DNA of 64,000 nucleotides from Lachnospiraceae bacterium (GTDB lineage Bacteria; Bacillota; Clostridia; Lachnospirales; Lachnospiraceae): NCBI GenBank assembly GCA_016283755.1, contig JAEENO010000017.1, positions 124,001 to 188,000 of the forward strand, read 5' to 3'. Shown piece by piece: positions 18,159 to 27,593 of this stretch (position 1 is its first letter; each line of letters starts with the position of its first letter). The notes under the pieces were generated by a model. It saw only the letters and a program-made list of their open reading frames with translations, ran no database searches and was not told where the DNA came from. The position numbers and the translations under genes were made by a program.

Positions 18159-18889
18159 TACATTGTACTCCTTAGGTAATTAGTAGTTCTTTCCTGTATT
18201 TCTTTCTGTCTTAAGCCTCTCGTCTCCGACAGTTCAAGCATATGTACGAAGTTATCGTTCTCGTAAGGCTTAACTTCCGATGCAAGCAAATCCTTGGCAT
18301 ATTCGACAAAATCAACCGCTTCCAAAGTATCCTCGTTACCCGAATAACTGTATGCCATCTTAAAGCACGACGAAGCCTCATCAAAATGAAACAGGTAAGC
18401 ATAAGCAATACCTAAGTTATGCCATACAGCAACGAGGAAATTCTCCTCTCCGGGCTCGTACGGATGTGAATCGAGAATTCTTCTGTACTCAAGAATCGCC
18501 GAGTGGTAACGGCCTCTGTCGAGCATCTGATCCGCCAGCATCTTCCGTCTCTCGTATTCCTTCTTGTCCTCAAGCCTTCTGATACTCTCGGTGAATTCCT
18601 GCTTTTCCTCATCGGTAAATGTATTAACATACGGCAAAAGCGCCTCAATATACATTATCAAAGTGCCCTTACCCTTAATAATCTGCGTAAGCTTCTCGGC
18701 AAGCATTCCCTCGCCCTGCTGTCTTATCCAATATACGAAGTCAGGTTCCATTATACTGTTATCTATAAGAATCCTGTTCTTCCTGTAATAGTAGAAAAGC
18801 TCTTCCAAGGAGTAAAAGTTATAATCAAGGCTTCTCACATGATACGGATGGTCCGACATCGATATCGGACAATATATGAATCTGGACAT
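18158..18889 (-). CDS. TPR-like helical protein of unknown function
   Basis: A 243-residue soluble protein with no signal peptide. The N-terminus (RFIYCPISMSDHPYHV) is distinctive, and about residues 115-200 hold two helix-turn-helix repeats of TPR type (ADQMLDRGRYHSAILEYRRI and HNLGIAYAYLFHFDEASSCF). TPR proteins usually serve as adaptors. It lies 43 bases after the Hsp70-like gene and overlaps the membrane protein gene by one base. I cannot assign a function; the context makes it a probable scaffold in a four-protein assembly. Confidence 0.75.
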   Translation of the reverse strand: MSRFIYCPISMSDHPYHVRSLDYNFYSLEELFYYYRKNRILIDNSIMEPDFVYWIRQQGEGMLAEKLTQIIKGKGTLIMYIEALLPYVNTFTDEEKQEFTESIRRLEDKKEYERRKMLADQMLDRGRYHSAILEYRRILDSHPYEPGEENFLVAVWHNLGIAYAYLFHFDEASSCFKMAYSYSGNEDTLEAVDFVEYAKDLLASEVKPYENDNFVHMLELSETRGLRQKEIQERTTNYLRSTM

Positions 18890-18932
18890 CTTTACTCCTT
18901 TCTTAATTCTACATTATATTTTATGTCTAAAA

Positions 18933-20222
18933 CTATATTCCCTCATTTTCGCTCTTACCGAGCATAATCTCATATTCCCAGGAAAGTCCTAAATCCTTTT
19001 CTATCTCTCCAAAAGGTAAGGTCTTAATACTTATAAGAATTCTCTCAGGGCTTTGCGCCTTACCGAAGACACGAAGTCTCGTCGTAAGATTCTCGCTTAT
19101 TGCAAGTCCCTTTAATGGGAAAGTATATTCCTTAATATCCCCGCCCTTAATAGGCTTACAGTATATCGTAATATCAGGCTCTTCATCAGGAACAACGATT
19201 ACATCCATAGCTCCGTACGCATCCTGATAATTATATCCCGCCGAAATAAGCGGCTTAAGCTTGAAATCGCCCTTGTTAAATACCTTAAGGCATATGTTAT
19301 AGAGCATATTGCTACCACCCATATATAGGTATTCAGGCTGATTCTTGAACTTACGCCTTATAATCTGACCGTAGTAACAAGCGCCCTTTGTAAAAAGGTT
19401 CATACCGAAGAATACTCTTCTTCCGGCACATAATCTGCTCTTCGACCTGTTCATCCAGTCCCCGTCGAATCCGTCTCCGACAAGAAATACAGAAGATGTA
19501 ATTCTGTCACCCAAGATATCATCAAGCGCTTTTAAGAATACGCCGTCCTTATGCTCTTTCAGCTCCTCTTCGGTCATATTAAGCTCATCCGACATATGGC
19601 TTAAAGAAGGAAACTGTAATTCTGATACCTTAACAACGATAGGCGTTATCCTCGTATCCTTCTTAAGAACATATAACCTCAATGAATTATTCCAGTAATC
19701 CATAAGGATTGACTCATGCAAAGTAAGTGAAGGCTCCTGATTCATCGCATAATAGCAGAAGCACTCCTGCTTAGAGCAGATTTTTACGCGATCTTTAGCT
19801 ATAGACAATGACTCCATTATCGAAAGAAGTGTATTCGTCTGCATCTGCGTCGCATGGTCTATACAGATAATAAAGTAATCCTTCTCCTTATCAAGAGATA
19901 CGGATGAGGCCATTGTAAGCACTTTTCTTATATACAAGGATAAAAGCTCTGTCGCCTCGTATTCTTCATTCTCTACAATGATTTTCTCTTTTCTGAAGGC
20001 CTTGCTTAAGATACCCTTAATCGGATTACTTAATTTCAAAGCATCTTCACCGATAAACCACTGAGAGATACCGGTCTTTTTCCCGACAACGGTAGGAATA
20101 AGATACTCTTCCGTTCCCGGATGCGTACTTATCGAGACAGGTTCTTCCATAGAGTCTCTGAAATAACTTATTTGGCTGTAATACTCAGATAAATCCAATC
20201 CGAAATAGGTAATCTCTTCCAT
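18933..20222 (-). CDS. Degenerate Hsp70/actin-fold protein (possibly DUF5716 family)
   Basis: The 429-residue product has the order of Hsp70 ATPase motifs in weakened form. A first phosphate loop-like segment is ITYFGLDLSEYYSQISYF (Asp10 kept, the GTTNS part lost). The middle has FIICIDHATQMQTNTLLSIM, placed like the Hsp70 YFNDAQR region. A second phosphate-like segment is ESILMDYWNNSLRLYVLKKD (the GGGT motif lost), and an adenosine-loop-like segment is VFLVGDGFDGDWMNRS followed by GACYYGQ, placed like GGSSRIP and AVAYGA. A C-terminal beta region (about 330-420) may stand for a shortened substrate domain. Loss of the glycine loops suggests weak or no ATP hydrolysis. From memory this may be the uncharacterised family DUF5716; I could not check. 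It lies 18 bases after the 1186-residue gene. Confidence 0.7.
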   Translation of the reverse strand: MEEITYFGLDLSEYYSQISYFRDSMEEPVSISTHPGTEEYLIPTVVGKKTGISQWFIGEDALKLSNPIKGILSKAFRKEKIIVENEEYEATELLSLYIRKVLTMASSVSLDKEKDYFIICIDHATQMQTNTLLSIMESLSIAKDRVKICSKQECFCYYAMNQEPSLTLHESILMDYWNNSLRLYVLKKDTRITPIVVKVSELQFPSLSHMSDELNMTEEELKEHKDGVFLKALDDILGDRITSSVFLVGDGFDGDWMNRSKSRLCAGRRVFFGMNLFTKGACYYGQIIRRKFKNQPEYLYMGGSNMLYNICLKVFNKGDFKLKPLISAGYNYQDAYGAMDVIVVPDEEPDITIYCKPIKGGDIKEYTFPLKGLAISENLTTRLRVFGKAQSPERILISIKTLPFGEIEKDLGLSWEYEIMLGKSENEGI

Positions 20223-20240
20223 TTCCAGTTCCTTCCGGGG

Positions 20241-23200
20241 TTACTTTCTCTTCAAGCGCTTATCCGCTTCGGCAAGCAGCATATCGTAACGCTTCTTCTT
20301 GCTCTCATACAGCGACAATTCGCCTAACTGTTCAGAAATTATAAGGTCATTTAATATTTCAAACCTTGTACTTTCCTTCAAAGGTCTTATATCCATATTG
20401 GAGATTTCACCGCTTGATTTAATCTCCACCTGGTAATCATTGCTTTCACTTATGTAATACTGTACCGAATCTCCGTAGAAAAGCACGAAATCCTTAACAA
20501 ATATGCCCTCGTACATCTCCGTCATCTGCTCTTTGACAAATGCGGTATCTTCGTTGTCATGACCTCGAAGAACCCTGTAACGAAGATATACCTGTCGTCC
20601 CGGATTCGTTCTGTACTCCAATATCTTCCTTCCGTCACGTGGAAAATCTACCGTTGCAGCCTTCGGAATCTCATTAAAGAAAGCGAAATCGTAGCCCTTT
20701 AACGTAAAGAAATCGTAAAGTTCCTTAATAATATCGATTTTATCCGACTCGGTCTCCGTAAGATACTTAAGAAGCGCCAATTTCTCGCATGTATTAAGCT
20801 TCATCTTATGCTCGTACATCTCAAGAAGCTGCATCATCGTTAGCTGATTATACATAGATTCCTTAACAAGATACTTATACGCATGATAAGATAGATATGC
20901 ATCAAGTACAAGCTTCTTACCACCCTGCTCTATGTAATTCCTTAATATTTCTTCGTTCTTTGGAATATATACTTCCGAATAAATCATCTGAACAAGGAGA
21001 CGCTCAGAAAGCTCAAAAGTATTAATCTCGTATTCATTGGCTGCAATCCATAAGTCATAAAGCTTATCCGTCGCGCCGTACATGTACTTACAAAGGTAAG
21101 TAAGCACCACTTCATTGTACTTACCGCGTAAGAATGCATTGGTACAAAGCCCTATCAGATAATCATCCGCCTCATAATTACGCGCAATTATCTCGTTAGA
21201 GCACAGAATCAGCATTAACGATGGGGCAATCTGATTGCATCCGTAATGCACGATTACATTAAATGCCTTGTCGTAGAAGCCTCTTGTTACCAAAAGCTCC
21301 GTAGCAAGGATTCTTAGCTGCTCATCAAGGCCCTCGAAATCAAGCGACTTAAGATACTCGTCAAGAAGCTCTATTCTCTCGGTTCTGTAATAAAAGTCTA
21401 TTATCTGCGGACGAAGCATGTGCTTGTAATCATCCGTAATAACATTAGATGACAACAATATATTAAGATAACTCAAATCATTATCCGTAAAGTCCATCTG
21501 CTCGCTGTCCGACTTCCAGATAGAATCGATGTAATGAATAAGATACGGCATCTGTTCAGGCGCAACCTTTAAGCACTTCTTAGTCAAAGCATCAGATCTT
21601 ATAAGAATCTGGAGATCGTAGTCAATACCGTATATGTACCTGTTGCCGAAAGCATCTTCAAATGCAATTAAGTGCTCTTTCGAATATATCGGAAGATATG
21701 CCACACCGTCAATTATCGGATATGACATCTCTTTGTTGGTCTGTCTGTGAATACAGACTACGCGTTTTAAATAGGGCTTATCGAATATAATAAGCTTGTG
21801 AATATATAAAAGCGGCGATAATGCTCTTGAAAGCTCATGGGTAATCGAAACCTCCTTAAGGTAGTGCTCGTAGATTACCGCAAGATTCTCATCAAGGTGA
21901 CCCGCATATATCTGCTCAACCGCAAACTCTTCTATCTCAGGCCAACACTTAAGATATATCTGCTCCTGCTTATCGCGGTTATTAATCATTCCCGCATACA
22001 CAATCGCCTTATGCTTATAAGGAAGATTGGTCTTAAACTGGAAATAATAAGACACCATCTTGGGATAAGCTTCCCTTACATTATTCGGTGCAGACATAAT
22101 ATATGCCTCGAAAAGTCCGGGAATATTAAGCTCACGCTCTATCGCCATAAGGTAGTATTTATTCGCTTTTCTGTCGTAATGCTCTTTTCTTATAAGCATC
22201 TTGCAAAGCGCAATCAGGATTCTGTCACTGTCGAATCTGTCAAAGCCTTCAATAAGTACCGGAATAAGTGACTTATTATAGAGATTGTCCATAGATATCA
22301 TATCCGAAAGCATAAGAATCATCTCTTTTTGCATAAGTCCGTACTTTCTGATAAAGCAGAACAATCTAACCTCGAAAGCTCCTACCTCTTCAAGCACCGA
22401 TACGTTATCCTTCAAGATGTGATAAGCCTCCGCAAGGAGCATAGGGCTCGACTGATGGTTCATTACACGGTCTTTAATGGCTCTGTACTTTCTAAGCGGC
22501 GAATCTTTAAAGCTTTCATCAAGAAATAAAAGACAATAGAATAAAAGCTCGTCACGCTCGGATTCCTTATATAAAGTTTTAATCTTATCCGCAACCTTCT
22601 TAATATAGGCAGGTTCACGATTCAAGAATGTCGTTACATATAAATAATAACCGTAAATATCCGAAGGAGCGCTTAAGAAATCATTCTTGTATTGATCAAG
22701 AACCCACTGCGCTTCCTTAGGTCTGTTGCTGACTGAGAAGACCTGTGCCTTAAAAAGCCAGAGTAACAGCGTATCTTCCGAGATAGATATGGCATGATCC
22801 AAGATCATAAGCATCTTTGTAGAGAACGATGCCGTCATAATGCGCCCTACGCGGTAATCTATATAAGTACTCATAAGATTAAAGACTGTTTCCTGCTTAT
22901 CGAGAAGCTCGCTCTTCTCTTTCTCACGATTCTTATTGGCATGGACTATAATATTAAATACAAATTCAAATCTTCCGGAATTAATCTTAATTCTGCCGTA
23001 GTTCATACCGGCATGAAGTTTCTCTATATCAAGGAAAAATGGAATCTTTAAAGTTGAACCTATAAAGTCCTCATTGTAGAAGTGTCCTCTCGGAAGTACT
23101 ATAAAACCCACATCCGTTCTTACATCCACTTCGGCAAATCCATACGCAGACTTTTTTAATTCAATAATCTCTCTTATGCTTTCCGTCGGATTCTCATAGT

Positions 23201-23801
23201 AAAGGTCCTCGAAATCAGTGGTTAATACCATCTCTTCCTTATACCCAAGAAGTGTAAAGAGCTCTTCCATATTATGAAGAGTTGTCTTCTCATAAGAAAG
23301 TAAGCGTGCTGCTAAGCTTGCCTTCTGATTCTCCTTATCAAGTACGGAATTAAACATAGGTGACGAGAAGAAAGAAAAAGCGCTCGACTGGTCCTTTTTT
23401 GCAGCATCAAGAAAACTTTCAAGAGAGTCGATCGTCGCATCACCTATCTTAAAGAAAGCTCTTCTTGTCTCAACAACAAAAGGAAGGCTATATTCATTCT
23501 TGTTAAGAACAATGTAGAAATCACCCTTCTGAATATCGCCTCTTATAAGACCATCGGTATGAAACCTGTATTCGATTGTAGCGCATGTGCCCGAAAACTG
23601 CGGCTCTTTTAACTCCATACGCGGATTATTGGAATATACAATACCGCGCATATTAATGCCATTGGTGCTCTCTATGGTAAAAGCTCCCTTAAGATCTTCT
23701 CCTTCGGTTGCCGTAAGCATCAGCCTGTCATCCGAAAGCTTAATCTTCGGACCCTCATATTCAAATACGCCTGCAGACAAATCCTGCATTCTTCTTCTCA
23801 T
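20241..23801 (-). CDS. Very large cytoplasmic beta-sandwich/helical-solenoid protein (possibly DUF5717 family)
   Basis: The 1186-residue product has no signal peptide and no transmembrane helix. About residues 1-110 look like a beta-sandwich (GPKIKLSDDRLMLTATEGE; TIESTNGINMRGIVYSN), and a second beta region at about 215-300 ends IKINSGRFEFVFNIIVHANK. Then come about 650 residues of short helical pairs, probably a TPR-like solenoid, with segments such as LWLFKAQVFSVSNRPKEAQW and AYHILKDNVSVLEEVGAFEV; a final beta part has GQVYLRYRVLRG-type strands (near 1060-1160). From memory this resembles the uncharacterised Lachnospiraceae family DUF5717. It is the first gene of an operon and has a strong promoter. 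Function unknown; a scaffold or client-binding partner for the Hsp70-like protein is a reasonable guess. Confidence 0.75.
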   Translation of the reverse strand: MRRRMQDLSAGVFEYEGPKIKLSDDRLMLTATEGEDLKGAFTIESTNGINMRGIVYSNNPRMELKEPQFSGTCATIEYRFHTDGLIRGDIQKGDFYIVLNKNEYSLPFVVETRRAFFKIGDATIDSLESFLDAAKKDQSSAFSFFSSPMFNSVLDKENQKASLAARLLSYEKTTLHNMEELFTLLGYKEEMVLTTDFEDLYYENPTESIREIIELKKSAYGFAEVDVRTDVGFIVLPRGHFYNEDFIGSTLKIPFFLDIEKLHAGMNYGRIKINSGRFEFVFNIIVHANKNREKEKSELLDKQETVFNLMSTYIDYRVGRIMTASFSTKMLMILDHAISISEDTLLLWLFKAQVFSVSNRPKEAQWVLDQYKNDFLSAPSDIYGYYLYVTTFLNREPAYIKKVADKIKTLYKESERDELLFYCLLFLDESFKDSPLRKYRAIKDRVMNHQSSPMLLAEAYHILKDNVSVLEEVGAFEVRLFCFIRKYGLMQKEMILMLSDMISMDNLYNKSLIPVLIEGFDRFDSDRILIALCKMLIRKEHYDRKANKYYLMAIERELNIPGLFEAYIMSAPNNVREAYPKMVSYYFQFKTNLPYKHKAIVYAGMINNRDKQEQIYLKCWPEIEEFAVEQIYAGHLDENLAVIYEHYLKEVSITHELSRALSPLLYIHKLIIFDKPYLKRVVCIHRQTNKEMSYPIIDGVAYLPIYSKEHLIAFEDAFGNRYIYGIDYDLQILIRSDALTKKCLKVAPEQMPYLIHYIDSIWKSDSEQMDFTDNDLSYLNILLSSNVITDDYKHMLRPQIIDFYYRTERIELLDEYLKSLDFEGLDEQLRILATELLVTRGFYDKAFNVIVHYGCNQIAPSLMLILCSNEIIARNYEADDYLIGLCTNAFLRGKYNEVVLTYLCKYMYGATDKLYDLWIAANEYEINTFELSERLLVQMIYSEVYIPKNEEILRNYIEQGGKKLVLDAYLSYHAYKYLVKESMYNQLTMMQLLEMYEHKMKLNTCEKLALLKYLTETESDKIDIIKELYDFFTLKGYDFAFFNEIPKAATVDFPRDGRKILEYRTNPGRQVYLRYRVLRGHDNEDTAFVKEQMTEMYEGIFVKDFVLFYGDSVQYYISESNDYQVEIKSSGEISNMDIRPLKESTRFEILNDLIISEQLGELSLYESKKKRYDMLLAEADKRLKRK

Positions 23802-23812
23802 ATCCGTACCTG

Positions 23813-23840
23813 TTGATTTTTAAGCATTTATTGCTATAAT
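23813..23840 (+). promoter_or_regulatory. Sigma-A promoter of the PLP aminotransferase gene
   Basis: TTGATT, a 16-base spacer and a perfect TATAAT. The -35 overlaps the leader of the divergent 1186-residue gene. The predicted 5' leader is close to 100 bases, and the opposing promoter lies inside it. Confidence 0.6.
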
Positions 23841-23886
23841 GATTAGTGGAACAAATGGGCATACTTCACCTATTAATCCAATAATA

Positions 23887-23915
23887 ATTATATACAAATT
23901 CAAGCATTCGTGCAA
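23887..23915 (-). promoter_or_regulatory. Sigma-A promoter of the Hsp70-like/solenoid operon
   Basis: TTGCAC, a 17-base spacer and a perfect TATAAT on the minus strand, with about 80 bases of leader before the ATG of the 1186-residue gene. It overlaps the transcribed leader of the divergent aminotransferase gene, so the two promoters may interfere with each other. Confidence 0.7.
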
Positions 23916-23943
23916 CAATTTAGGGAATGTAAGGTGACTTATA

Positions 23944-25035
23944 ATGGAGAAAAAGAAAGCATTTCACGGAAGTGATCTTGAGTTAATCGAGAAAGAATTC
24001 GGTGTTAAAAAAGAGAATATAATCAACTTTGCCGCTAACGTTAATCCTATGGGTATATCCCCTCTTTTAAAAGAGGAATTAACGAAGCATATCAATGTAA
24101 TCGAAACCTATCCGGACAGAAATTATACGGATTTACGCGCGTCAATCGGCAAGTACTGCGCTTGTAATCCGGAATATATAACAGTAGGCAACGGCTCAAC
24201 CGAGCTTATAAGCCTTATGGCGCAGTTTATTCATCCTGAAAAAGCTCTTATCATAGGACCTACGTATTCGGAATACGGCCACGAAATCGGCCTTTCCGGC
24301 GGAAGTATCACTTACTTTGAATTAAAGGAATCCGAAGATTTCAGACTTAATATTGAAGCGCTTTTCACAGAATTGCAGAAGACTCACTATGACATGCTCG
24401 TAATCTGTAACCCTAATAACCCAACCTCAGGCATAATCTCACAGGATATATTGTCTCTTATCATGCAGCTTTGCAAGGACCTTGGTACCTTCATTATGAT
24501 AGACGAGACCTATATGGAGTTTTCAAGAAACGAAGCTTGCGCTTCTGCTGCTCCGCTTACTGAACGATTCGATAACTTCATCGTTCTTCGCGGCGTATCG
24601 AAGTTTTTCGCATCCCCCGGACTTCGTCTCGGCTATGCAATCACGCAGAACAAAGAGTTACTTCACAAGATAAGAACCGAGCAAAATCCATGGTCTGTTA
24701 ACTCAATAGCCGCACTTGCCGGTACCGTTATGTATAACGACAGCGAATATATCAGGAAAACCAAAGAATTCATGCACGAGGAACAGACCAGGCTTTACGA
24801 CGTATTCAACGCTTCCGGTAAGTATAAGCCATATCCGGCAGATGCAAACTTCATCCTTTTAAAAATCTTAGATGAAAAGCTCGACGCAGCAAGCTTATTC
24901 GAACTTTGTATACGCAATAACTTTATGATACGTAACTGTGATTCCTTCCCGTTCTTAAGCGACCGCTTCATCCGCTTCTGCTTTATGAATCGCGAAGACA
25001 ACGATAAATTAACGGAGCTTTTACTTAACGCATAA
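23944..25035 (+). CDS. PLP-dependent aminotransferase of the HisC/CobD group
   Basis: Fold-type I class I/II aminotransferase, 363 residues. The opening (FHGSDLELIEKEFGV, then NFAANVNPMGISPLL) and YPDRNYTDLRASIGKYCA are of the histidinol-phosphate aminotransferase/threonine-phosphate decarboxylase type. Cofactor-binding residues are visible: GNGSTELISL, ICNPNNPTSG (Asn), MIDETYMEF (Asp, Tyr) and the Schiff-base lysine in LRGVSKFFASPGLRLGYAI. The SNINP-like start and the short form lean towards CobD-like enzymes, but there are no cobalamin or histidine genes nearby, so the substrate is open. AAGGTG precedes the ATG. It ends at a bidirectional terminator shared with the hybrid kinase. Confidence 0.85.
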   Translation: MEKKKAFHGSDLELIEKEFGVKKENIINFAANVNPMGISPLLKEELTKHINVIETYPDRNYTDLRASIGKYCACNPEYITVGNGSTELISLMAQFIHPEKALIIGPTYSEYGHEIGLSGGSITYFELKESEDFRLNIEALFTELQKTHYDMLVICNPNNPTSGIISQDILSLIMQLCKDLGTFIMIDETYMEFSRNEACASAAPLTERFDNFIVLRGVSKFFASPGLRLGYAITQNKELLHKIRTEQNPWSVNSIAALAGTVMYNDSEYIRKTKEFMHEEQTRLYDVFNASGKYKPYPADANFILLKILDEKLDAASLFELCIRNNFMIRNCDSFPFLSDRFIRFCFMNREDNDKLTELLLNA

Positions 25036-25051
25036 TCTTATACATAAAAAA

Positions 25052-25085
25052 TAACGCAGGACCTTAAGTCCTGCGTTACTTTTTA
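25052..25085. terminator. Bidirectional terminator
   Basis: A perfect 11-bp stem TAACGCAGGAC/GTCCTGCGTTA with a five-base loop lies between convergent genes. T-runs follow on both strands (CTTTTTA on plus, ATTTTTTA on minus), so it can end both transcripts. Confidence 0.9.
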
Positions 25086-25100
25086 CTATAATTCATCATA

Positions 25101-27584
25101 TTACTTCTCAAGAAATGCATTCAAATACTCTACAGCTTCATCATAATTGAATTCGCCCATAGCAAGAACCGCATCATCAATAAGCTTAACCTTTTCATGA
25201 GACATCTTGTATCCTTTAAGCTTATCCGCCATCTCTTCCGCCGTATCAAGATCATACTCAGAAAGCGCCTTACTCATTCTGAATACAAGATCCTTAACTG
25301 CCTCGTTATCTTCTATCTTGCTGTTCTCATCGATTTCATTGGTCTTCTTCTCCGGACATACCTCTCTTAAGACTTCAGCCGTCTCAAACCAGGATTTCTT
25401 GAAGCCCGGCCAGCTGCCCTTAATCATCTCGATATCCATATTCTTGGCGGCTGTCTCCAAGCGCTGTGCATCTTCAGATAACTTAACAGCACCTAAATTC
25501 TTGGAACTACTCTTAATTGCATGAATCTTAATTCTAAAGTTATCGCAATCGTTATTGGCAATATAATCATCCAACGAAGGTGCAATCTTATCAGCTGTCT
25601 TAACATAGATATCAGCCATCTCGTAGTAATTATCAAGATTATAATCAAGATATCTTAAGCCCACATCAAGATCGATATCATTATCGAGAAGCTTCTTACC
25701 AAGCACATCCTTAAGCTCATTATCGGCTTCTTTTTCAGCCTTAATCTCTTCCTTGATGTATGTATATCTATCTTCAGGAAGGAACTTAATAATCGTAGTC
25801 TCAAGAGTCTTACCGTCAATAGGCTTGGAAAGATATCCCGAGAAACCTTCGTTTAAATACTCTTCCTTTGCACCCGATACGGCATTTGCCGTAAGAATAA
25901 TAACCGGCGTCTCTTTATTGATTGACTCATCATCATTCTTAATATGATGGAAGGTCTCAATACCGTCCATAATAGGCATAAGATGGTCCATAAGGATAAG
26001 ATCGTACTTATTCTTTGCGGTATGTTCCAATGCCTTCCTGCCGCTTGATGCAGAATCAATCTGAACCTTAGTCTTCTTAAGCAAGCTTTTGATAACCTGA
26101 ATATTCATATCATTATCATCGACAACAAGAAGATGCGCATCAGGAGCAACGAAGCTTTCTTCATACTTCTCACGTCCGAGAACAGACTTGGCATAGCGCT
26201 CTCTGAAATCGCCTATCTGCTCGTAATCTACAACAGTCTGCGGAATAGAAACCGCAAAGTTGGTACCCTGTCCGTATACTGACTGTACATCAATCGAGCC
26301 GCCCATAATATCTACAAGCTGCTTGGTTATCGCAAGTCCAAGTCCCGTACCCTCAATGGTTCTGTTCTTCTCAAGATCGAGTCTCGTAAACTTCTCGAAA
26401 AGATTGTCCATATCTTCAGGCTTAATACCGATACCGGTATCAACTACGGAAATCATTATCATATAATTACCGCCGATTTCAATACCGTTAACATATAATG
26501 TAACGCTACCTTTTTCGGTGTACTTAATTCCGTTTGTCATAATATTGGTGATAATCTGCTTGATTCTTACAGAATCACCGAAGTACTTATAAGGCATAGT
26601 CGGTGCAACCTCGAAGTTGACCTCGATTGCCTTATCGTTTGCCCTTGCCTTCATCTCGTTAACTATGATACTTATAAGTTCCGCAAGGTCGTAGTTAACA
26701 GGAACTATCTCAAGCTTACCGGACTCAATCTTGGAAATATCAAGAATATCATTGATAAGCTGTAATAAGTTCTTACCGGAGCTTTCAATATTGGCTGCGT
26801 ATTTACTGATCTCAGCATTCTCACTCTCACGCAAGATCATCTCGTCCATACCTAAGATTGCATTGATAGGCGTACGAATCTCGTGTGACATATTGGCAAG
26901 GAACTGACTTTTTGCAACGTTAGCGGCTTCCGCAGAATCCTTCATGTTAAGAATTCGCTCGTTAACCTCGAAAAGCTCACTGTTACGCTTCATAATTACG
27001 CTCTGCTTATCATAATCCGACATCGCAATTCTGTACTTCGCAATTGTACCCGAAGTTGCAATCAAAATATACATAATAAGGTTAATCGTCGGTGCAAGCG
27101 ATTCTCCGTATACAACCGCTATATAATAAGTAATTGCAACCATAGTAAAACCGTTGAAAAATGCAACCAGATAAAGCGCATAATAAGGTACAACCATGAA
27201 CATAAGGAATGCCACCGAAATCGCGATGAAAAGCGTAAAATCAAACGTGCCCAAGTATTTAAAATCAAGGTACGCCATTAATTCAGTCCAGCCGATTGTA
27301 AGAATACCAAGCGCAATTACAAGATTGTTGATAATCTTATAATTCTTGTCAGCCTTCTTCATAAGAATACGCAGGCCAATATTGGCAGTAAGCGAAAAGC
27401 CTAAAATGATTATGTACATCATCCTAAATATCGGCTTGCCCGTACCGAATATGCTTGGCACGAAATGCTGAGCAAAAAGCATAACAAGCTCCATCACACT
27501 TAATACGGTATATAATTTTGCCGCATTAGCAGCATTTTTCTTGGCAATTACACGGAAGAAATCCGCCCTGTTCTCGCGTACCAT
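25101..27584 (-). CDS. Membrane hybrid histidine kinase (HisKA-HATPase-REC-Hpt), copy 1
   Basis: An 827-residue phosphorelay sensor. About residues 20-185 form some six transmembrane helices with short loops (for example [34 protein letters not shown]), with no large outside domain. A coiled linker leads to HisKA with the phosphorylated His234 in [19 protein letters not shown]. HATPase_c follows (N box [15 protein letters not shown] boxes [13 protein letters not shown] and GTGLGLAI). A REC domain (about 500-620) has [12 protein letters not shown] and the acceptor Asp in [12 protein letters not shown]. An Hpt domain (about 645-745) has [13 protein letters not shown] helical tail of about 60 residues ends the protein. 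It is the fourth gene after greA, a second hybrid kinase and asparaginase. Output is not known; no separate output domain is present. Confidence 0.93.
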   Translation of the reverse strand: MVRENRADFFRVIAKKNAANAAKLYTVLSVMELVMLFAQHFVPSIFGTGKPIFRMMYIIILGFSLTANIGLRILMKKADKNYKIINNLVIALGILTIGWTELMAYLDFKYLGTFDFTLFIAISVAFLMFMVVPYYALYLVAFFNGFTMVAITYYIAVVYGESLAPTINLIMYILIATSGTIAKYRIAMSDYDKQSVIMKRNSELFEVNERILNMKDSAEAANVAKSQFLANMSHEIRTPINAILGMDEMILRESENAEISKYAANIESSGKNLLQLINDILDISKIESGKLEIVPVNYDLAELISIIVNEMKARANDKAIEVNFEVAPTMPYKYFGDSVRIKQIITNIMTNGIKYTEKGSVTLYVNGIEIGGNYMIMISVVDTGIGIKPEDMDNLFEKFTRLDLEKNRTIEGTGLGLAITKQLVDIMGGSIDVQSVYGQGTNFAVSIPQTVVDYEQIGDFRERYAKSVLGREKYEESFVAPDAHLLVVDDNDMNIQVIKSLLKKTKVQIDSASSGRKALEHTAKNKYDLILMDHLMPIMDGIETFHHIKNDDESINKETPVIILTANAVSGAKEEYLNEGFSGYLSKPIDGKTLETTIIKFLPEDRYTYIKEEIKAEKEADNELKDVLGKKLLDNDIDLDVGLRYLDYNLDNYYEMADIYVKTADKIAPSLDDYIANNDCDNFRIKIHAIKSSSKNLGAVKLSEDAQRLETAAKNMDIEMIKGSWPGFKKSWFETAEVLREVCPEKKTNEIDENSKIEDNEAVKDLVFRMSKALSEYDLDTAEEMADKLKGYKMSHEKVKLIDDAVLAMGEFNYDEAVEYLNAFLEK

Positions 27585-27593
27585 ATAAGACTC

